Below are positions 5,301 to 5,857 of a DNA stretch of 5,857 nt, one piece after another. Numbering within the stretch: position 1 is the first letter of the stretch; the number at the start of each line of letters is the position of its first letter. Below the pieces are notes generated by a model that was not told the DNA's origin, did not search any database, and worked only from the letters and a program-made list of their open reading frames with translations. Source of the stretch: an uncultured Eubacteriales bacterium (GTDB taxonomy: Bacteria; Bacillota_A; Clostridia; Lachnospirales; Lachnospiraceae); assembly GCA_902803345.1 (NCBI GenBank), contig CADCPV010000102.1, positions 1 to 5,857 on the forward strand, in the 5' to 3' direction. The position numbers were made by a program, and so were the translations under genes.

Positions 5301-5857
5301 GAGATGGCGGAGCGAGAGGAAGGCATCAAAGAGGGCGGCGAACGGAAGTCTGCGGCAAAATGGATCGAAGACGCCCAGCGCGTCATCAAGAACAGCCGCA
5401 GTACAAAGGAAACCGACATGCAGATGGCGCGGATTTTCGCTGCGCGTCAGCTTGCGGAAGCAGAGCGCGGAAACCGGCAGAACCTGGATAAGGCAAACCT
5501 TTCCGAAGAACAGATCAAGGTCCGGGCAGAAGCTCTTTTGAACAGCGCTGCTTTCTCCCGCTTCCTTTCGACAATGAAGGACGCGCCTGTACATTACAGA
5601 GAAGAGGAAAACGGGCAACGCTACCGCAGGGAAGCGCTGAACGACGCGCTGGCCGGCCACGGCGGCAGGCTCGAAGACAAGATGTCCCTGTATGCCCACA
5701 GTATTGTCGACGGCGGGGATTTAAATCACCGGCTTTACCAGCGCTACAAACCCGTTGAATACCGGGGCTACCTGGACTGCTTCAATAAAATGGCCAATCC
5801 GCGTTATCTTGCGGAAGACCGCGGCGATGTCCGGAATGACCGACTCCGGCTTCAGAA
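2316..5857 (+). CDS. Very large modular helical-repeat protein, 3' end outside the window
   Basis: One frame stays open from the ATG behind AGGAGG to the window edge: 1180 complete codons plus two bases and no stop, so at least 1180 residues. I do not recognise the family and assign no function. There is no hydrophobic signal peptide (start MPRKNIIRQVPP) and no membrane segment, so it looks soluble and probably cytosolic; a non-classical export route cannot be excluded. Order: an N-terminal helical head (1-165); a Q/N/P/E-rich linker (166-250) with an exact 8-residue tandem repeat; helical block (251-545); short Q/P linker (545-560); helical block (561-700); E/P linker (703-730); helical block (736-865); then two copies of a longer module (871-961 and 1012-1117), each with an RG-x3-NL-x4-LSE core and a later GHGG. 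Residues rich in E, R, A, L and Q dominate, cysteine is rare, and no catalytic motif is evident. The pattern suggests a scaffold, structural or binding protein, but that is inference. It is divergent from the amidohydrolase unit. Confidence 0.92.
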   Translation, partial: MPRKNIIRQVPPRPSFAQIAAHLAANSDSDYIETIKQSDEYMILKDLSYQLHDQLNMEYSPGSPVRERYARLSAACDNLLASCSRAKTAEADGDQEALRAAMRETERNVREFDRQLRDFVYNENFELALDFSNNEVRRQALGMWTESGEYAVNERGQAFLDALSDAQPNRNQNQQPNPNRNQQPNPNRNQEPNQSQQQSSSESEPPKQEEPVNTGVNQPPRQEEQPNPNLVVGQELPVNQDANVGRPARGVISPEVYRAAAYAAQADDEEYGDDLADLESFLDGLESEKVRLAGLPGEEAHLQDITRLSEAGQEAFSQIIRARSNADGGNNQAVGREALDRAAGRLGTFEQQYRQYREKYPADIEQISGMGNYNDRFEEIDLKSGGTVLEKLGYEAPKPLFPANLAPEQIIAAIADEMKEDDPPQNGLISQLDQFGRNFRTEARSIGKHPQIVANARMMAEKADELSRAVYNVNVFMKNGEPEQARESMEKAVESLRRFERMYEAYQRYDAENQQRIAGDTIENIGSISYEGGKNYLTLMGYQEQPAQDGGQPTYVPAAPRQTNLRNIPYENIAASLATGTWENGEFSPSGELSQITRWIRDSKNAIYPLDTRYSMERKSALHLMEAADKMVSSCLELSKNESPENLQKAAAAAAEFDRTLLVFREMHPDFALGNTICSGIDTIWNESQFDKGTELQERINKSREPSVSEEPEIIAQEPEPEPRTPAMPFRRSPVDSVRITADYMAEESNRRILKSFSEELDRQVLRLEQTRENPELLQDAIRLSGAVDNFMTGVRDARKIHNSPNTTLKQEMEALVEASEYAEELENELDSFMKKHPEALAENGRRFAQRWSSDPYLSGPKLLKDIGRKNTAINFIEEQQGELKNNPHTDVKTALAEILVARRLSGAVRGKTKNLKVTRLSEGELASAIKRKMKDPMFQRFLDSMPEKQAKELAGRGHGGAYEAAYDQFREYEFLNSHYRVSYDEPKDLSTSDLEMAEREEGIKEGGERKSAAKWIEDAQRVIKNSRSTKETDMQMARIFAARQLAEAERGNRQNLDKANLSEEQIKVRAEALLNSAAFSRFLSTMKDAPVHYREEENGQRYRREALNDALAGHGGRLEDKMSLYAHSIVDGGDLNHRLYQRYKPVEYRGYLDCFNKMANPRYLAEDRGDVRNDRLRLQ
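2811..3065 (+). other. Q/N/P/E-rich disordered linker of the large protein
   Basis: Residues 166-250 are almost free of hydrophobic residues and dominated by Q, N, P, E and S, typical of a flexible spacer between folded parts. The segment joins the N-terminal head to the first helical block. It stays in frame throughout, and its opposite strand gives valine/leucine/arginine-rich shadow frames that are not genes. Confidence 0.8.
2835..2882 (+). repeat. Exact 24-base tandem repeat encoding QQPNPNRN twice
   Basis: The two units, 2835-2858 and 2859-2882, are identical at the base level. They are flanked by partial copies (CAGCCGAATCGGAAC from 2817, and CAGGAACCCAAT from 2883). The unit is a multiple of three, so copy number can change by slippage without breaking the frame. 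The perfect identity suggests recent duplication. Confidence 0.9.
4422..4505 (+). other. E/P-rich linker of the large protein
   Basis: Residues 703-730 hold repeated EP dipeptides (GAACCG repeated about 4469-4483) and few hydrophobic residues. This is a second flexible hinge, separating the 561-700 helical block from the 736-865 block. Confidence 0.65.
4926..5198 (+). repeat. GHGG module, copy 1 (protein-level tandem duplication)
   Basis: Residues 871-961 align with residues 1012-1117. The core 901-946 aligns without gaps to 1042-1087 with 16 identities in 46: shared AR-x-L-x2-A-x-RG, NL, LSE and F-x-RFL-x2-M. The preceding helix also matches (FIEE with WIED, LKN with IKN) after a one-residue shift. 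The copy ends in GRGHGG (956-961), followed by a short connector with a YDQFREYEF stretch. Confidence 0.8.
5349..5666 (+). repeat. GHGG module, copy 2 (protein-level tandem duplication)
   Basis: Residues 1012-1117 repeat the module of residues 871-961 at an offset of about 141 residues, with a 15-residue insertion before AGHGG (1113-1117). Divergence at the base level is high, so this is an old duplication. The protein continues past it (YKPVEYRGYLDCF at 1144-1156) to the window edge, and further copies may lie outside. Confidence 0.8.

Noticed and set aside
3714..5699. Several minus-strand frames of 73-201 codons
   Set aside because: All lie inside the continuous plus-strand frame, without ribosome binding sites or recognisable domains.

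Overview
The window looks like chromosomal DNA from a low-to-moderate GC Bacillota, most likely a gut-type Clostridia. This is an inference. It rests on strong AGGAGG-type ribosome binding sites, coding sequence visibly richer in GC than the AT-rich intergenic region, TATAAT-like promoter boxes, and a YtcJ-like amidohydrolase next to a very long helical repeat protein. I see no rRNA, tRNA, CRISPR array, insertion sequence or prophage hallmark.

Layout. Positions 1-95 are non-coding flank. Positions 96-1712 on the minus strand hold a complete 538-residue metal-dependent amidohydrolase of the YtcJ type. Just upstream on the same strand is a small open frame (stop at 1709-1711). Its TGA overlaps the amidohydrolase ATG as ATGA, so the two were probably translated as a coupled pair. 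The small frame has no in-frame ATG near its best Shine-Dalgarno; the codon at the right distance is ATA, so it may use a rare start or be a damaged gene. Positions 1955-2315 are a divergent intergenic region. It carries a plausible minus-strand promoter, a plus-strand hairpin followed by a T-rich tract, a plus-strand promoter candidate, and a leader with two inverted repeats ending in AGGAGG.

From 2316 to the window edge (5857), one uninterrupted plus-strand frame encodes at least 1180 residues with no stop, so the gene is cut by the window. The protein has no visible signal peptide or membrane segment. It is built from charged helical segments separated by Q/N/P-rich and E/P-rich linkers. 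I do not recognise its family. It contains two kinds of internal repeat: five or six degenerate ~50-residue two-helix units in residues 77-844, and a clear tandem duplication of a longer module ending in a GHGG motif at residues 871-961 and 1012-1117. This large modular protein is the most novel item in the window.

Nothing ties the two transcription units to one pathway. They are divergently transcribed from a shared ~360-base control region, so co-regulation is possible but unproven.
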